64,000 nt of DNA from Leeia oryzae DSM 17879 (GCF_000376945.1 NZ_AQXU01000025.1:248001-312000); one strand, 5' to 3'. Shown: positions 27,193 to 36,790, counted from the stretch's first letter. The notes: a model not told the origin generated them from the letters alone. Made by a program: numbers and translations.

Positions 27193-28313
27193 ACAGCCCC
27201 GACCTCCACCAGCAACTCCTGCACAGCCTTAAAGGCCTCTTCAACCGAAATAGTTGTGAGACATTCAGAAAGCTTACCTCCGCCGCAGCCATCCCAGCCG
27301 CAAGGGCGGCAGCGATGTTGCGATTTGAGGATGCGGTGCGATATTTGCCACGGCGCCCACTCCACGTCGCCGGAGGGACCGAAAAAGGTGACCACCGGTG
27401 TCTGCATGGCGGCAGCGATATGCATCGGGGCAGAATCCACACCAATGAACAGCGTGGCCTCATCACTGAGCGCAGCAAGCTCTTGCAGGTTCAATTGCCC
27501 TGTCAGGTCGTGTATTGGTCTGGACAGCTTGCTGACAATGGCTGCATTCATGGCTCGTTCGGTCGGCGTGGGTGCGCCTGTCATGACAATCGGCCAACCG
27601 TTAGCTGTCAGACGGTCGATTAATGCGGACATTTTCTCGACAGGCCAGCATTTGAAAAACCAGCGTGACGGCGGGTGTATATGAATAAACGGTTTGCCGA
27701 CCAAGCCTGCGTGCTGCAAACGGGCATGGATGGTTTCTCGTGCAATGGCTCCAGGCTCCAACACCAGTTGCCGATCAGCCCCGGGCTGGACCCCAAGCCT
27801 GCGCAACGCATCCAGATGATATTCAACTGTATGACGGGAATTACCTTGCCTTGGAATGGCAAACAGATGGGTAAAATGCCTGTCCCAGCCACGTTTCTTG
27901 ACCTTGGGTGCAACACTGACCTTCACGCCCAGCTGTCGGGCAAGGGTTGCTCCGCGTCGGCCATCCGTCAGATGTATCAAGACATCATAGCGCCGGGCTT
28001 TCAAGGTGCGTAGCAAACGCCATTCGTTAAGCAACTGTTGCAGCCAGCCCGACTGACGCCATTTGCGTCCTACCATATGCATCTGGGCAATATCCGGGTG
28101 ATTGGCCAGCATCGGGGCGGTATCGTCATACACCAGCACGTCGACTTCAAGATGAGGAAACTGCTGCTTTAATATGCGTGGTAGTGGACTCGCCAGCAAC
28201 ACATCGCCATGATGGCGCAACTTGGTGATCAAGACACGTTTCACACTGGCAAAGTCGACTGCATCTGGCGGGGCAATGCGGAAATCCGTGCTTGCACTTA
28301 CCGGTTCAAACAT
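27189..28313 (-). CDS. Glycosyltransferase family 9 (RfaQ/heptosyltransferase III-like)
   Basis: A 374-residue GT9 protein. After a 24-residue leader it has KRVLITKLRHHGDVLLASP, the acceptor loop, and later FIGVDSAPMHIAAAMQTPVVTFFGPSG, the donor site. The C-terminal CRPCGWDGCGGGKLSECL is a cysteine-rich segment common to RfaQ-type heptosyltransferase III proteins. Its ATG at 28313 lies within the end of ptsI, overlapping by 8 nt, with GGA 8 nt upstream. A shorter start inside the leader is possible. This overlap joins the PTS operon to the LPS cluster. Confidence 0.88.
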   Translation of the reverse strand: MFEPVSASTDFRIAPPDAVDFASVKRVLITKLRHHGDVLLASPLPRILKQQFPHLEVDVLVYDDTAPMLANHPDIAQMHMVGRKWRQSGWLQQLLNEWRLLRTLKARRYDVLIHLTDGRRGATLARQLGVKVSVAPKVKKRGWDRHFTHLFAIPRQGNSRHTVEYHLDALRRLGVQPGADRQLVLEPGAIARETIHARLQHAGLVGKPFIHIHPPSRWFFKCWPVEKMSALIDRLTANGWPIVMTGAPTPTERAMNAAIVSKLSRPIHDLTGQLNLQELAALSDEATLFIGVDSAPMHIAAAMQTPVVTFFGPSGDVEWAPWQISHRILKSQHRCRPCGWDGCGGGKLSECLTTISVEEAFKAVQELLVEVGAV

Positions 28314-30036
28314 TCAATGTATCCAACAAGGGTAATACCTGATCTTCATCGTCAATCGCCAGAATCTGGTCCGCAGAGGCTTCCAGCGTACCGGTATCGG
28401 TCGTTCTGACCACTTCTTTGACAGCCAGCAGGCTAGACGGGTGCATGGAGAAACGTTTCAGTCCCAGGCCCAATAGTAAACGGGTAAAGCGCGGGTCGCC
28501 GGCGAGCTCGCCGCAAACGGACACTTCTTTCCCCATCCGGTTAGCGGTACGTATCACGTGTGCCAGCAAATGCAGGACCGCCGGGTGGGCAGGATTATAC
28601 AGGTGTGCGACCTGATCATCACCACGATCCACGCCCAGCGTGTACTGCACCAGATCATTGGTACCGATGGACACAAAAGACAAGTGCTTGAGGAATCCGG
28701 CTACGTTGATTGCGGCAGCCGGGATTTCTACCATGCCACCAATCTTGATGTCTTCATCAAAGGCGATATTTTCTTCCCGCAGCGACTGCTTGGCGAGTTC
28801 GACGTGCTGCAGGCACTGGCGAATCTGCCGGGTCTCGGACAGTAACGGGAACATGATCTGGATTTTGCCAAAGGCAGAGGCGCGTAACAACGCACGCAGC
28901 TGGGTCTGGAAAATATGCGGCTGGGCCAGGGTCAGGCGAACGCCACACAACCCAAGTGCAGGGTTGATACCGGTGCCGCGCTCAAACCAGCGGGGAATCT
29001 TGTCGGTGCCGATGTCCAGCGTACGAATGGTCACTGGCTGGCCTTTCAGGGCTTCGGCGACAGCCTTGTAGGCTTCCAGCTGTTCTTCTTCGGTTGGTAG
29101 GTCATCGCGGGACAGGAACAGGAATTCGCTCCGGAACAGGCCAACAGCCGAGCCACCGTTTTCGTGAACTTCGGCCACATCCTGCGGCAGTTCGATATTT
29201 CCCATCAGCTCGATAGCAACCCCGTCCATCGTCACCGCAGCTTCGGTACGAATCTTGGTCAGGGAGATTTTCTTTTGCGCCCAGTCGGCATGCAACTGGC
29301 GGTAATGGGCCAGCTCTGTCTCGTCTGGCTCAACGATGACAATCCCTTGCGTGCCATCCACAATGACCAGCTCGCCCTCTTTGAGCATTTCACGGGCATT
29401 GTGCATGGCCACTACGGAAGGGATGCCAAGGCTCCTGGCGAGAATCGCCGTATGGGAGGTGGCGCCACCTGCATCGGTAACAAAGGCAGCAAATTCGATG
29501 TCTTTGTACTGCACCATATCTGCCGGACTGAGATCATGAGCGACCAGAATCGTATCGACATCCGTCGCCAGCTGCGCATGGCTATGAACTACTGAATGGC
29601 CGGCCAGCACTTTCAGAATCCGGTCCGCCACCTGGATCACGTCGGCACGACGCTCCCGCAGGTAGTCTTCTTCAATCTCGTCAAATTGTGCCAGCAAGAC
29701 TTCCAGCTGCTGCATCAGCGCCCATTCGGCATTGCAGCGCTGTTCCTCGATCAGGGTACGCGGGTCCCGCGACAAGGCAGGGTCATTGAGCAGCATGATG
29801 TGCAGGCTCAGAAACGAGCCAAGCTCGGCTGGCGCATTGTCCGGAATCGAGCCCCACAGCATTTCCAGCTGGGTACGTGTCTCGCGGATGGCAGAATCAA
29901 AACGGTTGATTTCGGAGAAAATCTCCTCTTCAGGCAATACAAGGTGCACCACATCGACAGTGGTTTCAGAGACCAAATGCACATGGCCTATCGCGATACC
30001 GCCAGCTCCGGCTACGCCGCGTAACGTGATACTCAT
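28306..30036 (-). CDS. ptsI: Phosphoenolpyruvate-protein phosphotransferase, PTS enzyme I
   Basis: Takes phosphate from phosphoenolpyruvate and passes it to HPr, the first step of the PTS. The 576-residue protein has the phosphohistidine motif GGATSHTAILARSLG (active His near residue 190) and the C-terminal PEP-binding barrel with LVQYTLGVDRGDDQVAHLY and the conserved Cys in VSVCGELAGD. It lies in the order EIIA-ptsH-ptsI, which is common in betaproteobacteria. No sugar-specific EIIB or EIIC gene is in the window. Its stop codon overlaps the first LPS glycosyltransferase by 8 nt. Confidence 0.97.
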   Translation of the reverse strand: MSITLRGVAGAGGIAIGHVHLVSETTVDVVHLVLPEEEIFSEINRFDSAIRETRTQLEMLWGSIPDNAPAELGSFLSLHIMLLNDPALSRDPRTLIEEQRCNAEWALMQQLEVLLAQFDEIEEDYLRERRADVIQVADRILKVLAGHSVVHSHAQLATDVDTILVAHDLSPADMVQYKDIEFAAFVTDAGGATSHTAILARSLGIPSVVAMHNAREMLKEGELVIVDGTQGIVIVEPDETELAHYRQLHADWAQKKISLTKIRTEAAVTMDGVAIELMGNIELPQDVAEVHENGGSAVGLFRSEFLFLSRDDLPTEEEQLEAYKAVAEALKGQPVTIRTLDIGTDKIPRWFERGTGINPALGLCGVRLTLAQPHIFQTQLRALLRASAFGKIQIMFPLLSETRQIRQCLQHVELAKQSLREENIAFDEDIKIGGMVEIPAAAINVAGFLKHLSFVSIGTNDLVQYTLGVDRGDDQVAHLYNPAHPAVLHLLAHVIRTANRMGKEVSVCGELAGDPRFTRLLLGLGLKRFSMHPSSLLAVKEVVRTTDTGTLEASADQILAIDDEDQVLPLLDTLNV

Positions 30037-30114
30037 GCTTTGCCCTTTCAGAATACGGTAAAACCTACGTCATGCCGCAAACGACCGGCACAGGGTGACG
30101 TATCAATATCCAAC

Positions 30115-30149
30115 ACCTTCTTGCTACCACACGATGGTAGCGTCAAGGT
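30115..30149 (-). other. RNA hairpin between ptsH and ptsI
   Basis: A two-part stem lies 1 nt after the ptsH stop codon: GCTACCA (30123-30129) pairs with TGGTAGC (30135-30141) around a 5-nt loop, and beyond a 3 x 3 internal loop ACCTT (30115-30119) pairs with AAGGT (30145-30149). There is no T-run after it, so it is not a normal terminator. It may protect or process the mRNA and set HPr above enzyme I levels, which is an inference. Confidence 0.5.
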
Positions 30150-30150
30150 A

Positions 30151-30420
30151 TTACTCCCCTTCGCCAAAACGGTCGGCGATCAACTTGGTCAAAGCATTAC
30201 CTGCCGCTTCTTCGTCCTCTCCTATGGTTTCGATCTTGACTTTGCTGCCCTTGCCGGCAGCCAGCATCATGACACCCATGATGCTTTTGGCATTCACGCG
30301 CTTGCTATTGCGGCTAAGCCATACTTCACACTTGAATGAGGTAGCCAGTTGGGTGAGTTTGCTGCTTGCCCGTGCATGCAAGCCCAGTTTATTGATGATT
30401 TCGACTTCTTGTTCAAACAT
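30151..30420 (-). CDS. ptsH: HPr phosphocarrier protein
   Basis: Small cytosolic carrier of the PTS that receives phosphate from enzyme I on His15. The 89-residue protein shows the active-site motif LGLHARAS (His15) and the regulatory-site region KSIMGV with Ser46, the residue phosphorylated by HPr kinase in organisms that have it. It lies 44 nt after the EIIA gene and 114 nt before ptsI, with a stable hairpin in the second gap. Together with EIIA and enzyme I it forms a chain that in many betaproteobacteria seems regulatory rather than for sugar import. Confidence 0.96.
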   Translation of the reverse strand: MFEQEVEIINKLGLHARASSKLTQLATSFKCEVWLSRNSKRVNAKSIMGVMMLAAGKGSKVKIETIGEDEEAAGNALTKLIADRFGEGE

Positions 30421-30464
30421 GTCCTGCCTCGGTAGATTTATTATTTTATTCTATTTGATGCCAC

Positions 30465-30845
30465 TTACATTTCGATGATGCCGTCTTTCCCGCCAGTCAT
30501 CGCTTTTTCTACAACCTCTGCCAGCGGCAAATGCCGATAAGTCACAGACCGGACCAGCATCGGCAAGTTCACACCAGACAAACAGGCAACGTCGGTTTTT
30601 TTGGCCAACGCAGCTGCTATATTGGCTGGTGTTGCGCCAAAAAGATCAGTAAACACAATAACGCCTGTGCCGTTATTGAGTAAAGTCAGCATTTGTTCGG
30701 CTTCCTGCAGCTTTTGCTCAGGTACATCGTCGCGTTCGATGGCCAGGGTGGCAAACCGCTCGATATCCGGTCCGAATATGTGCTCGACACATGCCTTAAA
30801 ACTCTCACCCAACTGATAATGGGTGATCAATAATATTCCAACCAT
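30465..30845 (-). CDS. PTS EIIA component, mannose family
   Basis: A 126-residue EIIA of the mannose/sorbose family. His9 in GILLITHYQLGES is the predicted phosphorylation site, and FTDLFGATPANIAA is the conserved loop of the fold. ATG 30845 has ACAGG about 6 nt upstream; the longer frame would need a TTG at 30869. No mannose-type IIB, IIC or IID subunits are encoded nearby, so it likely takes part in regulation through its phosphorylation state. It is 182 bp downstream of gshB; this gap holds a 9-bp hairpin. Confidence 0.9.
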   Translation of the reverse strand: MVGILLITHYQLGESFKACVEHIFGPDIERFATLAIERDDVPEQKLQEAEQMLTLLNNGTGVIVFTDLFGATPANIAAALAKKTDVACLSGVNLPMLVRSVTYRHLPLAEVVEKAMTGGKDGIIEM

Positions 30846-30974
30846 AATAGCCTGTCGCGAAGGATTCAAACCTGCTCGTCAATCTCTGTAAACATATCCA
30901 TTGACGGGTAGGCGATGGAGGCTGCCCCAACGGTTCATTTCCGTTGGCAGACAGATAGGAAGATAGCCTGTATT

Positions 30975-31001
30975 GCACGTCAGCGCTAGTGTCTGACGTG
31001 C
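30975..31001 (-). terminator. Hairpin after gshB, possible attenuator or weak terminator
   Basis: GCACGTCAG (30975-30983) and CTGACGTGC (30993-31001) form a perfect 9-bp stem with a 9-nt loop, about 27 nt after the gshB stop codon. No T-run follows on the minus strand, so any termination would be partial or need Rho. It sits between gshAB and the PTS genes. Confidence 0.4.
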
Positions 31002-31027
31002 TGCAGTGCAACGATAAATGCCAGATA

Positions 31028-31978
31028 TCAGGCCAACCGCTCCAGCGCCTGAACAAACAGGTCCGCGGGCCGGCAATCGGTCTGGGTAGCAATCTCGACC
31101 ATGCATGTCGGGCTGGTCACGTTAACTTCGGTGAGATAGTCACCAATCACATCCAGTCCTACGAGCAACAATCCCTGCGCCTTCACAAAAGGCCCGACAG
31201 CTTTGGCAATGGCCAGATCCCGCGCAGACAGCGGTTGAGCAACGCCTCGCCCGCCTGCGGCCAAATTGCCACGGGTTTCTCCCTGCTGAGGAATACGTGC
31301 CAGAGCATATGGCAAGGGCTCGCCATCAATCAGGAGAATGCGCTTATCCCCTTTGACAATGTCCGGAATATAACGCTGCGCCATCACGGTAGTGGTTTCA
31401 TTGCGAGTGATGGATTCCAGAATCACGCTCAGGTTGGGGTCTGATGGCGTCACCCGGAAAATGCCCATTCCGCCCATGCCATCCAGCGGTTTCAGAATCA
31501 CATCCTGATGCAAGTCGATAAACTCGCGCAATTTTGCCGACTCGCGGGTCACACGGGTCGGTGAAATCCAGTCCGGAAACCGGAGAATCGCCAGTTTTTC
31601 ATTAAAGTCGCGCAAGGCCCTGGCGGCATTGAAGACCTTGGCCCCGGCCCGCTCGGCAATTTCCAGCAAATGGGTGGCGTACAGATATTCGGCATCAAAG
31701 GGCGGGTCTTTGCGCATGACCACCGCATCAAAGGCGGCCAGCCGTTGCTGCTGCATCTCGCCGGCTACATACCAGTCATGGTTGTCATCAGATACTGTCA
31801 AGGGCAGCGCCTGACACAGGACATCCACCTGACCATCGCGCCCGTCAACAAACAGGCTTTCCGGCATGATGGCAAAACATACGTGACCACGTGCTTGCGC
31901 CGCCCTCATCATGGCGATACTGCTGTCCTTGTAGGCTTTCAATAGCGGTAGCGGGTCCAGGATGAAGGCGATCTGCAT
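31028..31978 (-). CDS. gshB: Glutathione synthetase
   Basis: ATP-grasp ligase that adds glycine to gamma-glutamylcysteine, the second step of glutathione synthesis. The 316-residue protein starts [20 protein letters not shown], the normal GshB N-terminus. [13 protein letters not shown] is the ATP-binding glycine-rich region and [19 protein letters not shown] the C-terminal metal and ligand site. The open frame extends upstream to 32161, but that part is the shadow of gshA; ATG 31978 follows the gshA TGA by one base. The pair is therefore translationally coupled. Confidence 0.96.
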   Translation of the reverse strand: MQIAFILDPLPLLKAYKDSSIAMMRAAQARGHVCFAIMPESLFVDGRDGQVDVLCQALPLTVSDDNHDWYVAGEMQQQRLAAFDAVVMRKDPPFDAEYLYATHLLEIAERAGAKVFNAARALRDFNEKLAILRFPDWISPTRVTRESAKLREFIDLHQDVILKPLDGMGGMGIFRVTPSDPNLSVILESITRNETTTVMAQRYIPDIVKGDKRILLIDGEPLPYALARIPQQGETRGNLAAGGRGVAQPLSARDLAIAKAVGPFVKAQGLLLVGLDVIGDYLTEVNVTSPTCMVEIATQTDCRPADLFVQALERLA

Positions 31979-31979
31979 C

Positions 31980-33269
31980 TCAGTTATCTCCAAATTCTTC
32001 GTCCATGGCTTCCAGCTCGCGCGAAGCCGCCAGCAGTGCCAGACGGGCAACAACACCATACGAGTAGAAGCGGTTAGGTGCGCAATCCGGCGTACCGTCA
32101 CAGTCCGGTGCATTACATGGCTTTTCAAACGCCAGCGGCACAAAGTGCATGCCTGGCGCATTCAGGTTCTCATCGACACCGCGTCCGGTGTGCACACGAT
32201 AAAAGCCGCCCACAACGAAGTGATCCATCATGTATACCACCGGCTCGGCCACGGCCTCATTGACGGTTTCGAAGGTATGCACGCCTTCCTGAATGATCAC
32301 GTCATTCACCTCCAGGCCTTCCTTGACCACCGACATCTTGTTGCGCTGCTTGCGGTTAAGGCCTTTGACTTCGGCTGCATCCTTGACCGTCATCACCCCC
32401 ATGCCATAGGTACCGGCATCGGCCTTGACCACCACGTACGGGTCATGGGTAATGCCATACTCGTTGTATTTGACGCGGATCCGGGCCAACAGGTCAGACA
32501 CGGTATCGGCCAGTACATCCTCGCCCTGGCGTGCCTGGAAGTCCAGTTCGCCCACGTGCGAGAAGTACGGGTTAATCAGCCACGGGTCGATGCTGATCAG
32601 CTCGGAGAAATCTTGTGCCACCTCATCATAGGCTGCAAAGTGACGGGTTTTGCGGCGGGTCGCCCAACCGGCATAAGGCGGAGGCAACAGGTTCTGCTCG
32701 ATGTTTTTCAGGATATCCGGAATGCCGCCAGACAAATCGTTATTCAGCAAGACCACGCACGGGTTGAATTCCTCCCCCACAAACAGGCGATTGCCACGAC
32801 GGGTGATTGGCTCCAGTGTCAGCTGCTTGCCGTTTGGCAAATCCAGTACCGTGGCGGACGTAATTTCCGGCAGCAACGAACCGACTCGCACATTCAGTCC
32901 GGCCTGACGCAAGATGCCGTGAATGGCCGCCACGTTCTGCAGATAGAAGGTATTGCGGGTGTGGTTTTCCGGGATCAGCAAAATGCCGCGAGCGTCCGGA
33001 CAGGCTTTTTCCACCGCGACCGTCGCCGCCTGTACCGCCAGGGGCAGAAAATCACCGCTCAGGTTGTTAAAGCCGCCCGGGAAGAGGTTGGTATCAACCG
33101 GCGCCAGTTTGAAACCGGCATTTCTCAGGTCGACAGACGCATAAAATGGAGCCGCGTGATCGACCCACTGGCTACGAAACCAGTGCTCAATCTGAGGCTG
33201 AGCCTTGATAATACGGGACTCGAGTTCTTTAAGGGGGCCATTTAATGCGGTGGTCAAATGAGGAACCAT
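31980..33269 (-). CDS. gshA: Glutamate-cysteine ligase (proteobacterial ATP-grasp-like type)
   Basis: First enzyme of glutathione synthesis. The 429-residue protein is unlike E. coli GshA and matches the family known from acidithiobacilli and many betaproteobacteria (TIGR02049 type, named from memory), with [24 protein letters not shown] and the C-terminal [21 protein letters not shown] 33269 has GGAG 6 nt upstream. An unusual feature is a cysteine-rich insert [12 protein letters not shown] at residues 385-396. The gene heads the run gshA-gshB-EIIA-ptsH-ptsI-LPS cluster and is divergent from a lipoprotein gene across 253 bp. Confidence 0.93.
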   Translation of the reverse strand: MVPHLTTALNGPLKELESRIIKAQPQIEHWFRSQWVDHAAPFYASVDLRNAGFKLAPVDTNLFPGGFNNLSGDFLPLAVQAATVAVEKACPDARGILLIPENHTRNTFYLQNVAAIHGILRQAGLNVRVGSLLPEITSATVLDLPNGKQLTLEPITRRGNRLFVGEEFNPCVVLLNNDLSGGIPDILKNIEQNLLPPPYAGWATRRKTRHFAAYDEVAQDFSELISIDPWLINPYFSHVGELDFQARQGEDVLADTVSDLLARIRVKYNEYGITHDPYVVVKADAGTYGMGVMTVKDAAEVKGLNRKQRNKMSVVKEGLEVNDVIIQEGVHTFETVNEAVAEPVVYMMDHFVVGGFYRVHTGRGVDENLNAPGMHFVPLAFEKPCNAPDCDGTPDCAPNRFYSYGVVARLALLAASRELEAMDEEFGDN

Positions 33270-33522
33270 GGACTACTCCAATATGTCATTCTTGTGGAGA
33301 CATAAGCGGGTTATTCGGGACGTGAAAAAACGATATCCTGTCTACATGGGGCAGAATTGCAAATATTCAACCCCTGCAACATGTCAGGATCATGTCACGC
33401 TGCCAGAAAAAAGGCTTGCACAGAGCCGACATTTTCCTGCGATACCCATCGCGGTACTGTTCAGGAATGATTCACTTCCTTCATGATACGCTATGGACTA
33501 TGAAAACGCAGGCAGGCTCGGC

Positions 33523-33894
33523 ATGAAAATCAAGCAATGGTACTTTCTTGTGCTTGCATCCGTCGTATTGACGGGGTGTGCGCACTACCAGTGGCAACAG
33601 TCAGGCAAAGACGAAGAAACGCGCAAGCAGGACAGCTATGCCTGCGAGAAAGAAGCCGCGCAGCTGTATCCCGTCATACTGGCACGCCAGTTCATTGACG
33701 ATGGCTTCTACAGCGAACCCTTTACCCGCTGCACCACGCTTGCCAATAAAACCACCTGCACCACCACGCCCGGTTTCTGGCATCGGCCGATTACTGCATT
33801 GAAAGACGTGAATGAAGACAACCGCGATCGTGCGTTCAGAAAATGCATGGAAGCCAGGGGCTGGACATGGCAGAAAATGGATGACCCCAGATAG
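33523..33894 (+). CDS. Small lipoprotein of unknown function
   Basis: A 123-residue protein. MKIKQWYFLVLASVVLTGC is a lipoprotein signal peptide with lipobox LTGC and the acylated cysteine at residue 19. The mature part is polar with cysteine pairs (SYACEKEA, TRCTTLANKTTC, RKCMEARGW), and the end RAFRKCMEARGWTWQ resembles a C-terminal segment seen in several small proteobacterial lipoproteins. ATG 33523 is chosen over the earlier in-frame ATG 33493 because it gives the signal peptide directly, with AGG upstream. A bidirectional terminator lies 38 nt after the stop. Function unknown. Confidence 0.82.
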   Translation: MKIKQWYFLVLASVVLTGCAHYQWQQSGKDEETRKQDSYACEKEAAQLYPVILARQFIDDGFYSEPFTRCTTLANKTTCTTTPGFWHRPITALKDVNEDNRDRAFRKCMEARGWTWQKMDDPR

Positions 33895-33932
33895 ACGACC
33901 GAGGGCGCGCCTGCATGCATCCCCTAAAAAAC

Positions 33933-33961
33933 AAAAGCCAGCACATGCCGTGCTGGCTTTT
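33933..33961. terminator. Bidirectional rho-independent terminator
   Basis: A 12-bp stem made of AAAAGCCAGCAC (33933-33944) and GTGCTGGCTTTT (33950-33961) with a 5-nt loop separates the lipoprotein gene from the convergent purC. The stem core is the same eight bases as in the terminator at 171-204. Confidence 0.88.
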
Positions 33962-33983
33962 GACACGATACTGAACCGGTTGC

Positions 33984-34865
33984 TTAGGCGGTCAGTTTTT
34001 CCAGAGCTTCGCGATATTTGGCCGCGGTTTTCTCTGCTACCTCAGCCGGCAAGGCCGGCGCTGGTGGCGTTTTGTCCCAACCGGTAGATTCCAGCCAGTC
34101 ACGCACAAACTGTTTGTCAAAGCTTGGCGGGTTGGTACCGGGCTGGTATTGGTCTGCGGGCCAGAAACGGCTGGAATCCGGCGTCAGGGCTTCATCCATC
34201 AGATGCAGCACACCATGTTCATCCAGACCAAACTCGAACTTGGTATCGGCAATGATGATGCCACGGGTAGCGGCGTATTCTGCGGCTGTTTTATACAGCT
34301 TGATTGCAGCAGCGCTGACCTGGGCGGCCAGTTCGGCCCCCAGAATCTCTTCGCACTGGGCAAAGGTGATGTTCTCGTCGTGATCGCCCACGGCAGCCTT
34401 GGTGCTAGGGGTAAAAATCGGCTCTGGCAGTTTGTCTGCCTCACGCAACCCGGCCGGCAACTGGATGCCGCAAATCGTGCCGGACTTTTGATACTCTTTC
34501 CAGCCAGAACCCGCCACATAGCCACGGACAATGGCCTCGACCGGCAGTCCCTTGAGTTTTTTGCTGACGACAGCGCGTCCTGCAACCTGGGCACGGTCGG
34601 CTTCGTTGCTGACCACGTCTTCCGGTTGTTCACCGGTCAGGTGGTTTGGCATCACGTCTTTCAGCTTGTCAAACCAGAAGTTGGAGATCGCGGTCAGGAT
34701 CTTGCCCTTTTCCGGAATCGGCTCTGCCAGAATCACGTCAAATGCAGACAGGCGATCGGTTGCTACCATCAGCAAACGTCCGCCTTCCACATCGTACAAG
34801 TCACGCACTTTGCCAGCGTAGATTTTTTTCAGGCTGGTCAGGTTAGAAGTCAGCAAGCTACTCAT
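33984..34865 (-). CDS. purC: Phosphoribosylaminoimidazole-succinocarboxamide synthase (SAICAR synthase)
   Basis: Joins aspartate to CAIR in purine synthesis. The 293-residue protein starts [16 protein letters not shown] after a short leader, and has the SAICAR synthase signatures [17 protein letters not shown] and [10 protein letters not shown]. The length fits the longer proteobacterial and yeast-like PurC rather than the 237-residue E. coli form. It follows purK by 30 nt in the run purE-purK-purC, so three successive or near-successive steps of the pathway are made together. Confidence 0.96.
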   Translation of the reverse strand: MSSLLTSNLTSLKKIYAGKVRDLYDVEGGRLLMVATDRLSAFDVILAEPIPEKGKILTAISNFWFDKLKDVMPNHLTGEQPEDVVSNEADRAQVAGRAVVSKKLKGLPVEAIVRGYVAGSGWKEYQKSGTICGIQLPAGLREADKLPEPIFTPSTKAAVGDHDENITFAQCEEILGAELAAQVSAAAIKLYKTAAEYAATRGIIIADTKFEFGLDEHGVLHLMDEALTPDSSRFWPADQYQPGTNPPSFDKQFVRDWLESTGWDKTPPAPALPAEVAEKTAAKYREALEKLTA

Positions 34866-34895
34866 AAAGGTCTCTTTATCGAGGTCAGTATCAAA

Positions 34896-36089
34896 TCATT
34901 CAACGGGACGGGCACGGCCGGCACTGGCCAGCAACTGGTCGCGCAGTTGTCCTGCACGGCGGGCAACAGTATTCGCATCATCGCCCAGCAGGTTGTAATG
35001 CCCCATTTTGCGCGCCACACGAGCTTCTTTCTTGCCATATAAATGCAGAAACCCGGCAGGCTCTTGCTGCATGGCCGACCAGTCCGGCTCAACACAATCA
35101 GCGGTACCAGCACCCGGCCAGACATCGCCCAGCAAATTTACCATGGCGACCGGCTTGAGCAGGGACGCGTCCCCCGGCGTCAGGCCGCACATGGCACGTA
35201 CCTGCTGCTGAAACTGGCTGACGGTGGTGGCGTCCAGCGTGTAGTGCCCGGAATTATGCGGACGTGGCGCCATTTCGTTGACGACCAGAGAGTCATCCGC
35301 CAGCACAAAAAATTCGATGGCCAGCACGCCCACATACCCTAGCGATGAGGCAACGGTTTTGGCCGCCGCGGCAGCACGGGTAGCTACATCTTGCGTTACA
35401 TTAGCCGGCACAATCGAAACATCCAGAATGCCTTGGTAATGGTGGTTTTCAGCTACCGGAAAAACCGCTGTATTGCCGTCTACTCCGCGAGTCACAATGG
35501 CCGACACTTCGGTTTTGAGCGGCATCATTTTTTCCAGCACGCAGGCCTGTTGCTTGAGGTCATGCCAGGCAGTCACCAGTTCGTCGCGTGTCTTGACGCG
35601 CACCTGCCCTTTGCCGTCGTAACCCAGACGGGCCGTTTTCAGAATACCGGGCAGGTAGGCAGAGACATCAGCATCCAGATCCGACGGTTTCTCCAGTGCC
35701 AGGAACGGCGCAGTCGGCAAGCCGGCATCGCGGAAGAAGGTTTTCTCGCGGATGCGATCCTGCGCAATGGCAACACATTCGCCTCTGGGAGACACAAACG
35801 TGTGCTGGGCCAGCCAGATCATGGAGTTGGCATTCACATTCTCGAATTCGGTCGTGATGGCAGCACACGTATTGGCCATATCGGCCAGGGCTGCAGCATC
35901 ATCAAAGGCGGCACATAAATGCCGGTCGGCAAAGCGCGCAGCTGGTGCATTGGCATCCGGATCCAGCACCGTCACGCCATAGCCCATGGTTTTGGCGGCT
36001 GTGGCAAACATGCTACCCAGCTGGCCACCGCCCAGGATACCCAGCATGGCTGGCGGCAAAATCGGTGATGTAGGTGTATGGTCAGGCAT
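34896..36089 (-). CDS. purK: N5-carboxyaminoimidazole ribonucleotide synthase
   Basis: ATP-grasp enzyme that makes N5-CAIR from AIR, bicarbonate and ATP. The 397-residue protein has the N-terminal ILGGGQLGSMFA, KTARLGYDGKGQ in the ATP-grasp loop, EFFVLADDSLVVNEMAPRPHNSGHYT with the metal-binding residues, and the C-terminal HLYGKKEARVARKMGHYNLLG. These are the PurK signatures. It lies 11 nt after purE and 30 nt before purC. The product is the substrate of PurE. Confidence 0.97.
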   Translation of the reverse strand: MPDHTPTSPILPPAMLGILGGGQLGSMFATAAKTMGYGVTVLDPDANAPAARFADRHLCAAFDDAAALADMANTCAAITTEFENVNANSMIWLAQHTFVSPRGECVAIAQDRIREKTFFRDAGLPTAPFLALEKPSDLDADVSAYLPGILKTARLGYDGKGQVRVKTRDELVTAWHDLKQQACVLEKMMPLKTEVSAIVTRGVDGNTAVFPVAENHHYQGILDVSIVPANVTQDVATRAAAAAKTVASSLGYVGVLAIEFFVLADDSLVVNEMAPRPHNSGHYTLDATTVSQFQQQVRAMCGLTPGDASLLKPVAMVNLLGDVWPGAGTADCVEPDWSAMQQEPAGFLHLYGKKEARVARKMGHYNLLGDDANTVARRAGQLRDQLLASAGRARPVE

Positions 36090-36100
36090 GATTAAACCCG

Positions 36101-36604
36101 TTATTCAACGTCAGGTAGGCTCATCGCCAGGACGGTTTCTTCCTGCTGCTTGCGGAATGCAGCCAGTTTGTCTGCCAGTACCGGATCGGTATTGGCCAGC
36201 ATGGCAACCGCATACAGACCGGCATTGGCAGCACCAGCTTCGCCAATGGCAAAGGTAGCGACCGGGATGCCTTTTGGCATTTGCACGATGGACAACAGGG
36301 AGTCCTCGCCGCGCAGGTATTTGCTAGGAACAGGCACGCCCAGAATTGGCACAATGGTCTTGGACGCCAGCATGCCCGGCAAGTGAGCCGCGCCGCCTGC
36401 GCCGGCAATGATGGCCTTCAGGCCACGGGCTTGTGAGGTAGCGGCGTATTCAAACAACAGGTCTGGTGTGCGATGCGCAGAAACCACGCGCGCTTCGTAA
36501 GGAATACCAAAGGCTTTGAGCTGTTGAACGGCGTTTTGCATGACGTCCCAGTCACTGGAACTACCCATCACGACGCCAACTAAAGGAGCAGGAGAAGCGG
36601 TCAT
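36101..36604 (-). CDS. purE: N5-carboxyaminoimidazole ribonucleotide mutase (class I PurE)
   Basis: Moves the carboxyl group of N5-CAIR to give CAIR. The 167-residue protein has [13 protein letters not shown], with the substrate-binding serines, VVSAHRTPD with the catalytic histidine, and [11 protein letters not shown]. It is the first gene of purEKC. No PurR or riboswitch element is apparent upstream. The DNA before it is the longest gene-poor stretch of the window. Confidence 0.97.
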   Translation of the reverse strand: MTASPAPLVGVVMGSSSDWDVMQNAVQQLKAFGIPYEARVVSAHRTPDLLFEYAATSQARGLKAIIAGAGGAAHLPGMLASKTIVPILGVPVPSKYLRGEDSLLSIVQMPKGIPVATFAIGEAGAANAGLYAVAMLANTDPVLADKLAAFRKQQEETVLAMSLPDVE

Positions 36605-36790
36605 TTTTTATTGGGCCAAAAAGGCCTACCCGTTTAAAAACGAGATTGTACAGAAAATGAGCAGGATTGGGGAACTTTGTACCGATGCCAGCAATTTCGT
36701 TTTGAAAGGACTGTGGAAATACCATTTGTTTCGTATATAAGAATATACCCATTAAATTAAACAAGAATATTCACCACACACATAATAAAC

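Noticed and set aside
8060-28313. A complete Wzx/Wzy or Wzm/Wzt O-antigen export system
   Set aside because: No Wzx-like flippase or O-antigen ABC pair is recognisable; the only ABC exporter is MsbA-like, and the large membrane proteins fit GT-C transferases better than Wzy, though Wzy cannot be fully excluded.
31979-32161. Longer gshB with 61 extra N-terminal residues
   Set aside because: The extra part is read out of frame inside gshA and lacks homology; ATG 31978 directly after the gshA stop gives the family N-terminus.
31962-33245. Long plus-strand frame of 427 codons
   Set aside because: It mirrors gshA on the other strand; codon bias of gshA keeps the opposite frame open and its translation is unlike any protein family.
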